Source of the DNA: CBDCRK01 sp965220955
GTDB taxonomy: Bacteria; Desulfobacterota; Binatia; Bin18; CBDCRK01
DNA length: 64,000 nt
Assembly (NCBI GenBank): GCA_965220955.1
Contig: CBDCRK010000047.1
Span: forward strand, 62,001 to 126,000
Reading direction: 5' to 3'
Shown here: positions 24,058-32,394 of the stretch, one piece after another
How the letters are laid out: every line of letters starts with the position of its first letter
Numbering within the stretch: the stretch's first letter is position 1
Position numbers and translations under genes: made by a program
Notes under the pieces: generated by a model
Seen by the model: the letters and a program-made list of their open reading frames with translations, nothing else
The model's database searches: none
Told to the model about the DNA's origin: nothing

Positions 24058-24498
24058 TTGAGCCCACAAGGTTTATATCAGCATGTGAAGAGATTCGTCT
24101 ATTGCTTCATGCAAGGTCTCCGGCAACTGGACCAGCAACGTATTAGGGGCTATTTGTTGTATCGTGCTGAAGGTGCACCGGTGTTAATCGGACACGGCAT
24201 ACGCTTAATAAAAACATTCATTATACTTGGGATTTTATTTTTGCTGATCTTCTTGCCTGTATGCCTTCTGGTTTCTCCGTCCAAACTCGAGACTATCAGT
24301 AACGTATGGCAAAAGATCTCATGCACTTTTAAAGAATTAGCATACTTCTTTCGTGATGCTTTACTCTCTCCACAAGAAGATGGACACCGATATTCTGTTG
24401 CAGCAATTAGTTTTTTGGCTGATCTTTACTCAGATGTTGCTATGGCAGCTTTGGGTGGTTTAGCCTCCAGGTTGATGGGTACAGAGAAGAGGGTTTGA
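24058..24498 (+). CDS. Hypothetical membrane protein
   Basis: A 146-residue protein not recognised by family. It has one strong hydrophobic stretch, FIILGILFLLIFLPVCLLV (about residues 54-72), flanked by a basic N-terminal part and a polar C-terminal part, so a single-span inner-membrane protein is likely. The start is TTG at 24058, with GGAGGGG upstream. It lies between hicBA and a methyltransferase gene and ends 16 bases before the latter, so it may be co-transcribed. Confidence 0.6.
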   Translation: MSPQGLYQHVKRFVYCFMQGLRQLDQQRIRGYLLYRAEGAPVLIGHGIRLIKTFIILGILFLLIFLPVCLLVSPSKLETISNVWQKISCTFKELAYFFRDALLSPQEDGHRYSVAAISFLADLYSDVAMAALGGLASRLMGTEKRV

Positions 24499-24514
24499 TA
24501 GGAGGAAAAAGTAG

Positions 24515-25602
24515 ATGAAGATTGAACATATTGAAAATTTGTCAGAGGAGTGTAAGACATTATATCTGTATATTCTAAAGGCAGGAGGAGCGTCTATAGA
24601 TGAAATTGCGGTAGATTGTAGGATTCCATTGGTTCAGGCTAAGGAGATTACGGAAGTTCTCTGCGCAAAACATCTGATTGAAATGGACAGGAATAGGCAA
24701 GACCACTTTTTTAAGATTACAGCAGCGCGTAGGGCTATTTTGGATCACTGGCAAAAACTCAGTGCGGCTCCTATAACACCCCTGCAACACCAATTCGCCA
24801 TGCTGTGTGATGACAACAGACTTCGCGGATTTCGGGATGCGATTGCTAAGACTGTTCTTGCGGAGGATGTCGTTGCTGACCTTGGGCTGGAACTGGGATA
24901 ATGTCGTTGCTGGCAGCTGAGATGTGTAAAAGAGTGTACGCAGTCGAATTTGATAAGGAAGTGGAAAGATTTGGGCGAGCAATTACGAGTAGATATAGTG
25001 ATAGAATTAATTATATCCTTGCAGATGCTAGAACCATTATGTTGCCGGAGAAGGTAGATGTGATAATCTGCGAGATGATAGATACTGCTCTGGTTGCCGA
25101 GTTGCAAGTGTCAGTTGTTAACTATGCTATTGAACACTTGTTGAAACCTGGAGGAAGGATTATTCCTGCACAAGCTACTACAAAAGTTCAACTGGTTGAG
25201 TTTGACTATGATGTATCTGGGTATGAGTTTAAGATACCATTGTTCGTTGGGCATGGGGCAAGAAAACCTAGAAAAACTCTGTCGGATGAGGTGACATTTC
25301 ACGAGGTTGATTTTCACAAAGTGAATGCAACTTCGGTAAAAAGGAAGATTCAAATTTCGGTTAGAAACCCGGGTATAGTAAATGGTTTACAGATTCTTAC
25401 TTACACATATGCTGCCGATGAAATTTTAATGAAACCTAGTCCGGAACCTAACACATGGTTTAATCCTCCATTCATCATACCGGTAGAGGAAACTATGCTT
25501 TCCGAGGAAGATCTTGTGACACTTGAACTATCCTACGAGATGGGTGGAGGATGGGGGAGCTGCACAATTAATATGGAAGTTAATAGCAAGCATCACCGAT
25601 AG
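24515..25602 (+). pseudogene. PRMT-like SAM methyltransferase with winged helix, one frameshift
   Basis: An N-terminal winged helix (about 10-75) leads into a class I methyltransferase with the order of protein arginine methyltransferases. The first frame ends at 24899-24901 in the SAM loop: DLG followed by two bases instead of three, then GTGIMSLLAAE in the next frame (one base missing at 24887-24888). After that come VYAVEFD, ADARTIMLPEKVDVI, the double-Glu loop CEMIDTALVAE with the two Glu nine apart, and a beta-barrel end with NPPFIIPVEE. Both halves look well conserved, so the break is recent or a sequence error. No THW loop is evident. Confidence 0.7.
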
Positions 25603-25609
25603 GATTGCT

Positions 25610-26471
25610 ATGGAACCTCTGTGGTCCATGAGTTTATAGTGCTCGTTCACATGGCGAGACCGGAGTGAGCAATGCCGGTCCTATTGTCAACCCAGAAGGA
25701 GCTATGGTGGTGGATGCCTTGATGGTGCCATCCATGACTCAACGCTTTCTCGCCGGTATCAAGAAGGTGACTAAAAAGCCTGTCCGCCGCTTAATCAACA
25801 CTCACCACCACGTTAACCATGTAGGCGGTAATTCGTTTTTCCGCGGCGCGGAGATTATTAACCATACCTACTGCCGGGAGGAGACCGAGCGCACTGGTCT
25901 GCCAGTGCAGGTCTGCACTGGCAGACCTGCCAACAGCTGATTCCCCGGTTTTCCCGGGAGTTTCCCAAGCTTAAAGTTGCCCTGCCTACTGCCACGTTTG
26001 AGGAGAAGATGAGTTTTCACGACGACAACCGCAGAGTTGAACTGCACCATTTGGGTCCGGCTCACACCTTTGGTGATGCCTTTGTCTGTCTGCCCAAGGA
26101 AAAATCCTTTTGCCGGAGACCTAGACTTTTACTATGTCACACCGCTTGCCTTCCAGGGGCATGTGGGCCAATGGATCAAAGTGGCTGATCGTATTCTCAA
26201 AATGGATGTGGAGGTGATTGTTCCTGGCCATGGGCCCGTAGGTGGAAAAAAGGAACTTAGGGAAATGCGTTCTTATCTGGCTCTGCTACGGCGCGAGGCC
26301 AAAAAGCGCTTTGCTGCGGAGATGAAAGAGGAGGAGGCCGCCTGAGACATCAAACTTGGTGTTTATGCGTGCTGGCGAGAGGCCGAGCGGATTTTGCCTA
26401 ATGTGATGCGTCTCTACCAGAAGTTCCGCGGTGAATTATATCGGCCTTTAGACCCGGTCCGTGTCTTTTAG
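25610..26471 (+). pseudogene. Metallo-beta-lactamase-fold hydrolase, several lesions
   Basis: Fragments in three frames rebuild one MBL-fold hydrolase: VYSARSHGETGVSNAG, IVNPEGAMVVDALMVPSM, INTHHHVNHVGGNSFF (the HxHxDH motif with Asn for Asp), LHHLGPAHTFGDAFVCLP, FAGDLDFYYVTPLAFQG and VIVPGHGPVGG. Lesions are a frame break near 25625, an inverted duplication at 25910-25930, a one-base loss near 26100 and TGA at 26343-26345, after which DIKLGVYACWREAERILP continues in frame to the final stop. The metal motif change alone would weaken activity. The gene is dead. Confidence 0.82.
25896..25927. repeat. Perfect 14-bp inverted repeat inside the MBL pseudogene
   Basis: GGTCTGCCAGTGCA (25896-25909) and TGCACTGGCAGACC (25914-25927) are exact complements around a GGTC loop. 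Removing about 20 bases of the right arm restores the coding frame (LPVQ joined to QLIPRFSREFP), so the right arm looks like an inverted copy of the left arm inserted into the gene. This is the signature of a template-switch (quasi-palindrome) mutation. Confidence 0.85.
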
Positions 26472-26557
26472 GGGATGGTCAAATTGTGGGAAGAGCACCA
26501 CCATGCCGGAGCACCGGACCTGTGTTGTATATAATCCCTAACAACGTTCTTACGATC

Positions 26558-27871
26558 TTATTGGAAAGACCAAAAGGCGATTCTTCCCTTGGCAATGGGG
26601 CGAGGGGGGTCATCTCCTTCGACATCCACTACGAAAATCTGTGGCGGCTGAGGTGAAGACGGCTCCTGGAGTTGCTCTGGTACAGGAAATCCAGCATAGA
26701 CAAAGTGGCGACCGTCTGGAGACCAAAGGCGGTGGGAAAGGGCGTATTGATCAAAGTAGTCAAAAAGCCGCAGCATATTTTGTGCAGGGAAAAAGTCGGT
26801 TATTTTGCGGTGGTGGCTGCCGTTAGCGTCAACCACATACCAGCTCCAGGTGCCTTCTCTTGGATTAGGGGAGGCATAAAGGACTTTTTCTCCAGTAGGA
26901 GACCAAAAAAAGGCGCTAATGGGGTTGTCAGTGAGAGAGGTAGGTTCTCCTGAAGCAACGCTGATCGCGGTGAGTCCCTCAAAGAGGAGGTCAGAGGAGG
27001 GGGGCGAAGTGGTAAGAGCGATGTGAGTGGAACGAGGAGACCAACTAAAGGCCACAATATCGGCTGTAGGATAAAGAGGACGCGGTTCTCCACCGTTAGC
27101 TGGGGAAAGGAAAAGATTATCGCTATTATCGGTGAAAGCAGAAAAGGCCAGCCACTTTCCGTCCGGAGACCAGGAGGGGGTCCGAAAGCCGCTTGGAGAT
27201 TGGGATAAGATCCTGATCTCCTTCTTGTCTGGCAGGCTGAACAGTGACACGACTGCGGAAGGAGCAGCCCGGGCACTGCCGCCAACATGAAGTAATAAAG
27301 AGTCACTGTTCTTTCCCCAATCAAAATAAAAAGGTGCACCATGCCGTACGGTTTCTGGCGAGTTATTGTTCTGGGTTGCTAAAAGGGTCAGAGTAATAGC
27401 GTCTCTACTGCCTAGCAGGGTTGCTACTCGTGTCTCGTTCGGTGCCCAGTAGGTATAAATGGGTTGTTCTTCCTCGCTTTCATGGAGGACTTTGACAAAG
27501 TGTGGCCTTTTCACAGGAACGAGATAAACTCCCAGGATGACTCTTGCCTCGCCAGGGCGTACTCCATGGCAGAGGAGATGGGTTCCACTTGGAGACCAGG
27601 TAGGCCAACTAAACAAACGGCGGTCTGGAGTGGAAGGGTACTGAACGAGAAGGGCGGTCTGTAACGGCTCGGTTTCTGTTAGATTTTGCTGATCAGTGCC
27701 GTCTGGCTTGATGGTGTACGCGTTCCGATCGGTGCCAATATAAGCAATGAGATTGACAGTGTCAGCGTAAATAGGAAAAGGAGTGGTTAAGAAAAGCAAG
27801 CCGCACCAGAACAGAAAGGCGCAAAGAAACGAAGATAATAAGGTCTTAGGCACCAATAATCTGATCACCAT
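26558..27871 (-). CDS. Secreted TolB-like beta-propeller protein
   Basis: A 437-residue protein with an N-terminal signal sequence (hydrophobic stretch about 9-35, ending PIYADT) and several PD40/WD40-like blades: SWPTWSPSGTHLL, SWSPDGKWLAFSAF, AFSWSPRSTHIALT, FFWSPTGEKVLYASP and LWSPDGRHFVYAGF. These resemble the TolB C-terminal propeller. It is not TolB itself, as the N-terminal domain and Pal/TolA context are missing. Periplasmic or surface location is likely. Ligand or partner is unknown. Confidence 0.8.
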   Translation of the reverse strand: MVIRLLVPKTLLSSFLCAFLFWCGLLFLTTPFPIYADTVNLIAYIGTDRNAYTIKPDGTDQQNLTETEPLQTALLVQYPSTPDRRLFSWPTWSPSGTHLLCHGVRPGEARVILGVYLVPVKRPHFVKVLHESEEEQPIYTYWAPNETRVATLLGSRDAITLTLLATQNNNSPETVRHGAPFYFDWGKNSDSLLLHVGGSARAAPSAVVSLFSLPDKKEIRILSQSPSGFRTPSWSPDGKWLAFSAFTDNSDNLFLSPANGGEPRPLYPTADIVAFSWSPRSTHIALTTSPPSSDLLFEGLTAISVASGEPTSLTDNPISAFFWSPTGEKVLYASPNPREGTWSWYVVDANGSHHRKITDFFPAQNMLRLFDYFDQYALSHRLWSPDGRHFVYAGFPVPEQLQEPSSPQPPQIFVVDVEGDDPPRPIAKGRIAFWSFQ

Positions 27872-27933
27872 AGTTAGTTACAACCTTATGCTATATTAGC
27901 TATAGGAGACCAATGAACTGTGCTTGCCGCCGG

Positions 27934-29103
27934 TTAGTATTCTCCTGTCAAAGCCAGCCTCATTTCTTCTTGTACCTGAGGGTTACACTCGTGCCGAAGG
28001 GCGCCCTCCAGACTCCTTTTTACCCTTGGTCCGCCCAGCAGGCCTAGAGCCCAGGCCGTGTGGCCACGTACCAGGGGCTCTGGGTCTTCGAGGGCTCTCA
28101 ACAAGGAAGGAATGGCGGCAGGATTACCGCTGTTACCTAGAGCAATGGCCACGTTGCGCAGAAGTCCCCTACGCTTGGTCCGGCGAATAGCACTGTGGCG
28201 AAAACGAGAGCAGAACTCCTCCTCGCTCATAGTCATAAATGCTGGAAGATAGGGGAAAAGTTCCTCTAGCAAATCCTTCCGAAAGCGACCAAACTTCTGT
28301 CCCCACGGGCACACCTCCTGACAAATGTCACAGCCAAAGATCCAGTTGCCCATTTGGGGACGAAGTGCTCGAGGAATAAAACCACGGTACTCTATTGTGA
28401 GGTAAGAAATACAAATGGGTGCGTTCAGAATGTATCCGTCTTCTAGGGCACCGGTAGGACAGTCGGCAAGACAGCGGCGACACTTTCCGCAATGCTCGCG
28501 TGGAGGCTCTGCTCCTTGAAGTTCAACGTTCACCAGAATTTCCGCAAGAAAGAACCATGAACCCTCATGCTTGCTGAGCAGCATAGTGTTTTTGCCAAAC
28601 CACCCCAGACTACTGCGATATGCCCATTCACGCTCCAGGATTGGCCCCGTGTCAACATAAGGTCTAGCCTTAAGGTAGGGGATGAATTCGTTTAAAGAGT
28701 CAACTAGGATAAAAAGTTTTCGCTTAAGTGTTTCGTGGTAATCTTCCCCTGTTGCATAGGCGGCGATGCGTCCACGTAGTTCTCCTTGCCAGTCTATTTC
28801 CGGCAAACGGGGGGGGGAGTATGGATAGCCCAGACAGATAACTCCTTTGGCCTCGGGAAAAAGAAGACGCGGGTCCAGGCGACGTTCTGGGTCCCTGGCC
28901 AGGTAGGCCATCTCACCGGCATAGCCTTTTGCCAACCATTGTGAGAGGAACTGGCTACGAAGGGGAAGGGGAGAAAGAGAGGAAAACCCGCACAGAGAAA
29001 AGCCTAATTTTGCTGCCTGAATACGGATCTTTTCTTCAAGTTCATTGCAATCCCTTACCGAGTGAGTTCGACCCCTCTCCACCATAGACGCTTCCTGTAA
29101 CAT
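27934..29103 (-). CDS. queG: Epoxyqueuosine reductase
   Basis: QueG reduces epoxyqueuosine in tRNA to queuosine, using cobalamin and two 4Fe-4S clusters. Visible are CGKCRRCLADCPTGAL (first cluster), CDICQEVCPWGQKF (second cluster with the CP end), the N-terminal cobalamin domain with YPYS and an RPYVDTGPILEREWA block, and C-terminal HEAT-like repeats (NPAAIPSLLRALEDPEPLVR). The length of 389 residues is normal. It completes the pathway together with QueA and Tgt encoded at 58-60 kb. A downstream start at residue 7 is possible. Confidence 0.94.
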   Translation of the reverse strand: MLQEASMVERGRTHSVRDCNELEEKIRIQAAKLGFSLCGFSSLSPLPLRSQFLSQWLAKGYAGEMAYLARDPERRLDPRLLFPEAKGVICLGYPYSPPRLPEIDWQGELRGRIAAYATGEDYHETLKRKLFILVDSLNEFIPYLKARPYVDTGPILEREWAYRSSLGWFGKNTMLLSKHEGSWFFLAEILVNVELQGAEPPREHCGKCRRCLADCPTGALEDGYILNAPICISYLTIEYRGFIPRALRPQMGNWIFGCDICQEVCPWGQKFGRFRKDLLEELFPYLPAFMTMSEEEFCSRFRHSAIRRTKRRGLLRNVAIALGNSGNPAAIPSLLRALEDPEPLVRGHTAWALGLLGGPRVKRSLEGALRHECNPQVQEEMRLALTGEY

Positions 29104-29199
29104 ACAAGCCCTATACCGTAAAGGGTTGGCTCCACCTAGCAGTCCTGAATAAAGTGAGACAACGAAAAGAATAACAAAATTGGTTCATCCAACTACCCG

Positions 29200-29228
29200 T
29201 TGACACTAAAAGCTTTGGTCGATACTGT
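29200..29228 (+). promoter_or_regulatory. Putative promoter upstream of the A-type Fe-S carrier
   Basis: TTGACA (29200-29205) is followed by a 17-base spacer and TACTGT (29223-29228). It is the only good -35 box in the 265-base gap between divergent queG and the iscA-like gene, and lies 140 bases before the latter. The -10 match is weak. The remainder of the gap is AT-rich without other features. Confidence 0.35.
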
Positions 29229-29368
29229 TAACCCTACTACTAAATGCTTAGCCGTTAGCTATCAGTGATAAGTAAAGTAGGACAAAACAACAGCTTATAT
29301 GTAAATATTCATGTCTTTGTTGAAGACTGAGTGTCGATAGCCTAGACGCTTACCAGAAGGAGAAGAAC

Positions 29369-29740
29369 ATGGATCAGGACCTACGCCACGAAGATATACC
29401 TCAAGCAGAAGGTCTATCGATTTGCTTTACTGATAGGGCTGTGGAGGTGATAAAAGAAGCAATGAAACGAGAAGGGATAAAAGAAGCAAGTCTTCGAGTA
29501 GCGGCGATTGGTGGCGGTTGTTCGGGTTTCCAATATAGCCTTAGCTTTGATGAGTCTGCTCGTCCAGACGATGAGGTTGTCACTCAGGATGGAATTAAAG
29601 CGTTCGTTGACCCTATTAGCGCTCAGTACTTGAGAGGGAGTACTTTGGACTATACGACTGGTCTCTATGGGGCTGGATTTCAATTGCTTAGCCCGAATTC
29701 GCCCCGTGCCAGTGAGTGTAGGTCGTCTTTCTCGGTCTAG
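29369..29740 (+). CDS. A-type Fe-S carrier (IscA/ErpA-like) with altered CxC motif
   Basis: A 123-residue A-type iron-sulfur scaffold. The core AIGGGCSGFQYSLSFDE holds the first conserved Cys51, and DPISAQYLRGSTLDYTTGL is typical. The C-terminus should read CGCGSSF; here it is SECRSSFSV, so the first Cys of the pair is Ser115 and only Cys117 remains. The three Cys are the ligands for the cluster in known IscA proteins, so function may be reduced. An AAGGAG ribosome site precedes the ATG. The N-terminal 15 residues are an extension. gph follows after 30 bases. Confidence 0.85.
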   Translation: MDQDLRHEDIPQAEGLSICFTDRAVEVIKEAMKREGIKEASLRVAAIGGGCSGFQYSLSFDESARPDDEVVTQDGIKAFVDPISAQYLRGSTLDYTTGLYGAGFQLLSPNSPRASECRSSFSV

Positions 29741-29770
29741 GTTTTACCCCTCCAAACTTACCTACCTTTT

Positions 29771-30469
29771 GTGCCTGTCTTCAGTCACTTTATCTTCGAT
29801 CTTGACGGCACCCTGGTGGACACCAAGGACGACTTGGCTGCAGCTACTAATTTTGTCCTGCGTTGCTTTAGCTTGCCAACGATTCCGCCTCGCATGGTTT
29901 ACGGCTATGTGGGGCATGGAGCACGGGTGCTAGTAGAAAAAGCGCTGGGAGAGAGTAATGCCCATTTAGTTACCGAGGGGCTGATTTTGTTTCTTGACTA
30001 TTACCGAGAACACCTTCTTGACCATGCCCAACCTTACCCAGGGATGGTGCAAATCCTGAAGAAAATAAAAGGTGGGGGTGGAATGCTTTCGGTGCTGACA
30101 AACAAACCCGAGGAGTTCAGTCGCGGTATTATCGAAGGACTCAGTCTCAGCAGCTATTTTACCGGGATCGTAGGCGGGGATACGCTGGCAGTGCGCAAGC
30201 CTGACCCACAAGGGGTTTATTACCTGCAGCAGCTTTCCGGCATTCCACTTAGGAAAACCCTATTGATTGGCGATTCAGCCGTGGATGTTGAGACTGGGAG
30301 AGCCGCCGAGGTGGCAATTTGCGGAGTAACTTGGGGGTTTGACGTTGAGGGTTTAAGTGCTTGTCTTGAACGAGGTCGAAATGTCTGTCCTGAACATCGT
30401 CGAAGGGAAAGGCCCCCTGAGTTTCTGGTCCAGACTCCGGGTGAGTTACTTGCCTTGGTCCCGGAGTAA
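29771..30469 (+). CDS. gph: HAD hydrolase, phosphoglycolate phosphatase-like
   Basis: A 232-residue HAD phosphatase. Motif I is FDLDGTLVDT, motif II LTNKP, the Lys lies in RKPDP and motif III is LLIGDSAVDVETGRAA. The cap domain between motifs I and II fits phosphoglycolate phosphatase/PGP-like members; substrate is not certain. After GVTWGFD, where these proteins normally end in about 20 residues, an insertion of about 17 residues (SACLERGRNVCPEHRRR) is encoded by a repetitive element, and the usual tail FLVQTPGELLALV follows. The start is GTG at 29771. Confidence 0.85.
   Translation: MPVFSHFIFDLDGTLVDTKDDLAAATNFVLRCFSLPTIPPRMVYGYVGHGARVLVEKALGESNAHLVTEGLILFLDYYREHLLDHAQPYPGMVQILKKIKGGGGMLSVLTNKPEEFSRGIIEGLSLSSYFTGIVGGDTLAVRKPDPQGVYYLQQLSGIPLRKTLLIGDSAVDVETGRAAEVAICGVTWGFDVEGLSACLERGRNVCPEHRRRERPPEFLVQTPGELLALVPE
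30361..30407. repeat. Two degenerate 23-bp repeat units inside gph
   Basis: TTGTCTTGAACGAGGTCGAA (30361-30380) and CTGTCCTGAACATCGTCGAA (30385-30404, continuing GGG) are near copies of one unit. The unit resembles the short repeat of the TGTCCTGAGC-N-TCGAAGG type that is scattered in many environmental bacterial genomes. It is inserted in frame near the end of gph and encodes the Cys-Pro-Glu-His-Arg-Arg stretch. Confidence 0.65.
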
Positions 30470-30487
30470 GCGCTCAGGCATCGGCGA

Positions 30488-32350
30488 TCAGTTTTTAGCT
30501 TGAAAAGTCAGAGCGGCTACGGGAGCGTCAAAAAATAAGGCTATGACATAAATTACCGGGATCAAAGCAATAGAAATCGAAAGGACCAACTTCCACATGG
30601 CGGAGACCCAGCCAAGAGGGGTAAAGTTGGGGTTGATATATCGCAGGAGGTAAGCAAAAGCCACCACTGACTGGGCTGAGCCTATATGGGTCAATGCTCC
30701 ACCCGCAGCATATCCCGCAATCTGGGCGGCAGCAAAGACAAACATGTTAGGCATTCCGTCAATAGCCCTGGAAGCAAAATCGGCTACCACATTATTGTCC
30801 AGTATGGCGGAGAGAATGCTCGCACCAAGAAACTGTATAATGGCAACATGGGCATGCCCGAGAATTTCCACGCCCTGTTCAATAGCCGTCTTCATCTGGT
30901 CAAAAAACCCGACCGCTGTTAGCATGGTAATGGAAAGAAAGAGGGGAAAAAGAAATAGATATTCCCTGTACTCGTGGGCTGCCTCACGGAGGGCGAGCCT
31001 CCACATCTTTGGATGCGGCAGGATCCCCAGGAAGGCAAAAGCAAAACCCGCGGTCGACGATAAAAAGAGCGGAACATCATGATTTCTTGCATGCCAAAAT
31101 AACAAGGCCACGAACGGGACAAAGGCCAGCTTCGCCCAGGTCTGCGCCGCGTGTTCCTGTATGCGGGTATCCTCCAACAGATGCTCGATAACTCCCTCCT
31201 CCACCAATTCCTTTTCTGATTCTCCCGGATCACCTTGTCTGCTGCGATGACGATAATAAGAGGAGACTGGCTCGACAAACTCCTTTCCCAGATACTCCTC
31301 AATAAATGCGTGAATGGTCTCTTGATCTACTTCGGCCTGGAGCATGGCCGAAATCGGATGATGCCCCTCATGGTAGAGGGTGGTGACACGAGCTGTCTTG
31401 TCTCCGAGCCGAGAGGCGTATGCCTGGATCATATCTTCCACTTCTCGAACCTCTCCGCTTCGTACAGCCTGGCGGAATTTGACCTCGGCGGTACTTCGCT
31501 CTAACACGTCTAGCTCATCAAGAGAAATAGATACTCCCCGCAACCAGCGGCGGATAAATACGGCCACAATCATGAATGTCACCACTGCCATGGGCATGGT
31601 ATATTGGAGAAAAAAAGCATCCGACAGATTTAGGTTTGACTTCATGATGAGGTTGGGGGGTTCCCCATACGCAAGCCACATGCCACAGACCGTGGTGAGG
31701 ACCACGCTGATCATAATAATGAATTCGATGGCCTCATAACGGAGCTTGGCCATCACCAGAATAATGACCAATACCCGCATGGTCAGGCCAATCATCGAGA
31801 CTCCATCCAAAATACCGGAGGCGAAGGAAACCAAGGCAGCTATGATCAAGACAGTAGACAGTACTCGGCCCTCGAAAATTCGGAGAATATTCAGGCTCAT
31901 GGTCTCAAGGAGCCGGGTTTGTGAGATAACACTCACAAAGAAGGTTAATCCCAGGATAAAAAGCATGGTATCGCCATGGATCAGTTTTTCGAGACCGTGA
32001 ATGGAGAGGATATGATGCTGGGTTGCTTCCCAAAGGGCGGTTCCCCCTTCGAGCGCCATTTCCTCGCGCAACTGCGAATGTGGCCACCACAGAGGAAAAA
32101 AGGTCACCAAGATAATAAGCAGGGCACCATAGGTGATGGCGTTTTTACTGATCCGAAACCGGATAGAGCCAAATACAAATAGGGCTATAGCAGTGGCAAA
32201 CACCTCTGCCGCCAGAAGATTTGGACTGGGCGGTGTTGTCCAGGTGAAGGCGCCTATCAGGATCGCACTGGTAAGACAGAACAGAAAATACCACTTTGCT
32301 GATATATGGACGAGATTGTTATGGCTAGACATTCTGGTTCTCGATAACAT
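30488..32350 (-). CDS. ArsB/NhaD/SLC13-type ion transporter
   Basis: A 620-residue polytopic membrane protein of the ion transporter superfamily. Two halves of hydrophobic helices, with hairpin motifs MLFILGLTFFVSVIS and the second-half SAILDNNVVADFASRA and ALTHIGSAQSVVAFAYLL, are typical of ArsB/NhaD-like permeases. A hydrophilic cytoplasmic insert of about 140 residues (about 275-415, rich in Glu and Arg) separates the halves. Sequence context (SYxPxN-free, DNN-V motif) points to Na+/H+ antiport more than to dicarboxylates, but the substrate is not certain. It is a single gene between gph and folP. Confidence 0.78.
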   Translation of the reverse strand: MLSRTRMSSHNNLVHISAKWYFLFCLTSAILIGAFTWTTPPSPNLLAAEVFATAIALFVFGSIRFRISKNAITYGALLIILVTFFPLWWPHSQLREEMALEGGTALWEATQHHILSIHGLEKLIHGDTMLFILGLTFFVSVISQTRLLETMSLNILRIFEGRVLSTVLIIAALVSFASGILDGVSMIGLTMRVLVIILVMAKLRYEAIEFIIMISVVLTTVCGMWLAYGEPPNLIMKSNLNLSDAFFLQYTMPMAVVTFMIVAVFIRRWLRGVSISLDELDVLERSTAEVKFRQAVRSGEVREVEDMIQAYASRLGDKTARVTTLYHEGHHPISAMLQAEVDQETIHAFIEEYLGKEFVEPVSSYYRHRSRQGDPGESEKELVEEGVIEHLLEDTRIQEHAAQTWAKLAFVPFVALLFWHARNHDVPLFLSSTAGFAFAFLGILPHPKMWRLALREAAHEYREYLFLFPLFLSITMLTAVGFFDQMKTAIEQGVEILGHAHVAIIQFLGASILSAILDNNVVADFASRAIDGMPNMFVFAAAQIAGYAAGGALTHIGSAQSVVAFAYLLRYINPNFTPLGWVSAMWKLVLSISIALIPVIYVIALFFDAPVAALTFQAKN

Positions 32351-32394
32351 AGAGCCAACAATAAAAAAATTTAGTCTTTTCCTTAATGTTTTCT

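Noticed and set aside
25896..25927. Transcription terminator inside the MBL gene
   Set aside because: The hairpin is perfect but has no T tract and lies within coding sequence; an inverted duplication is a better explanation.
26037..26345. Separate small gene
   Set aside because: It is only the third frame of the broken metallo-beta-lactamase-fold gene, continuous in homology with segments on both sides.
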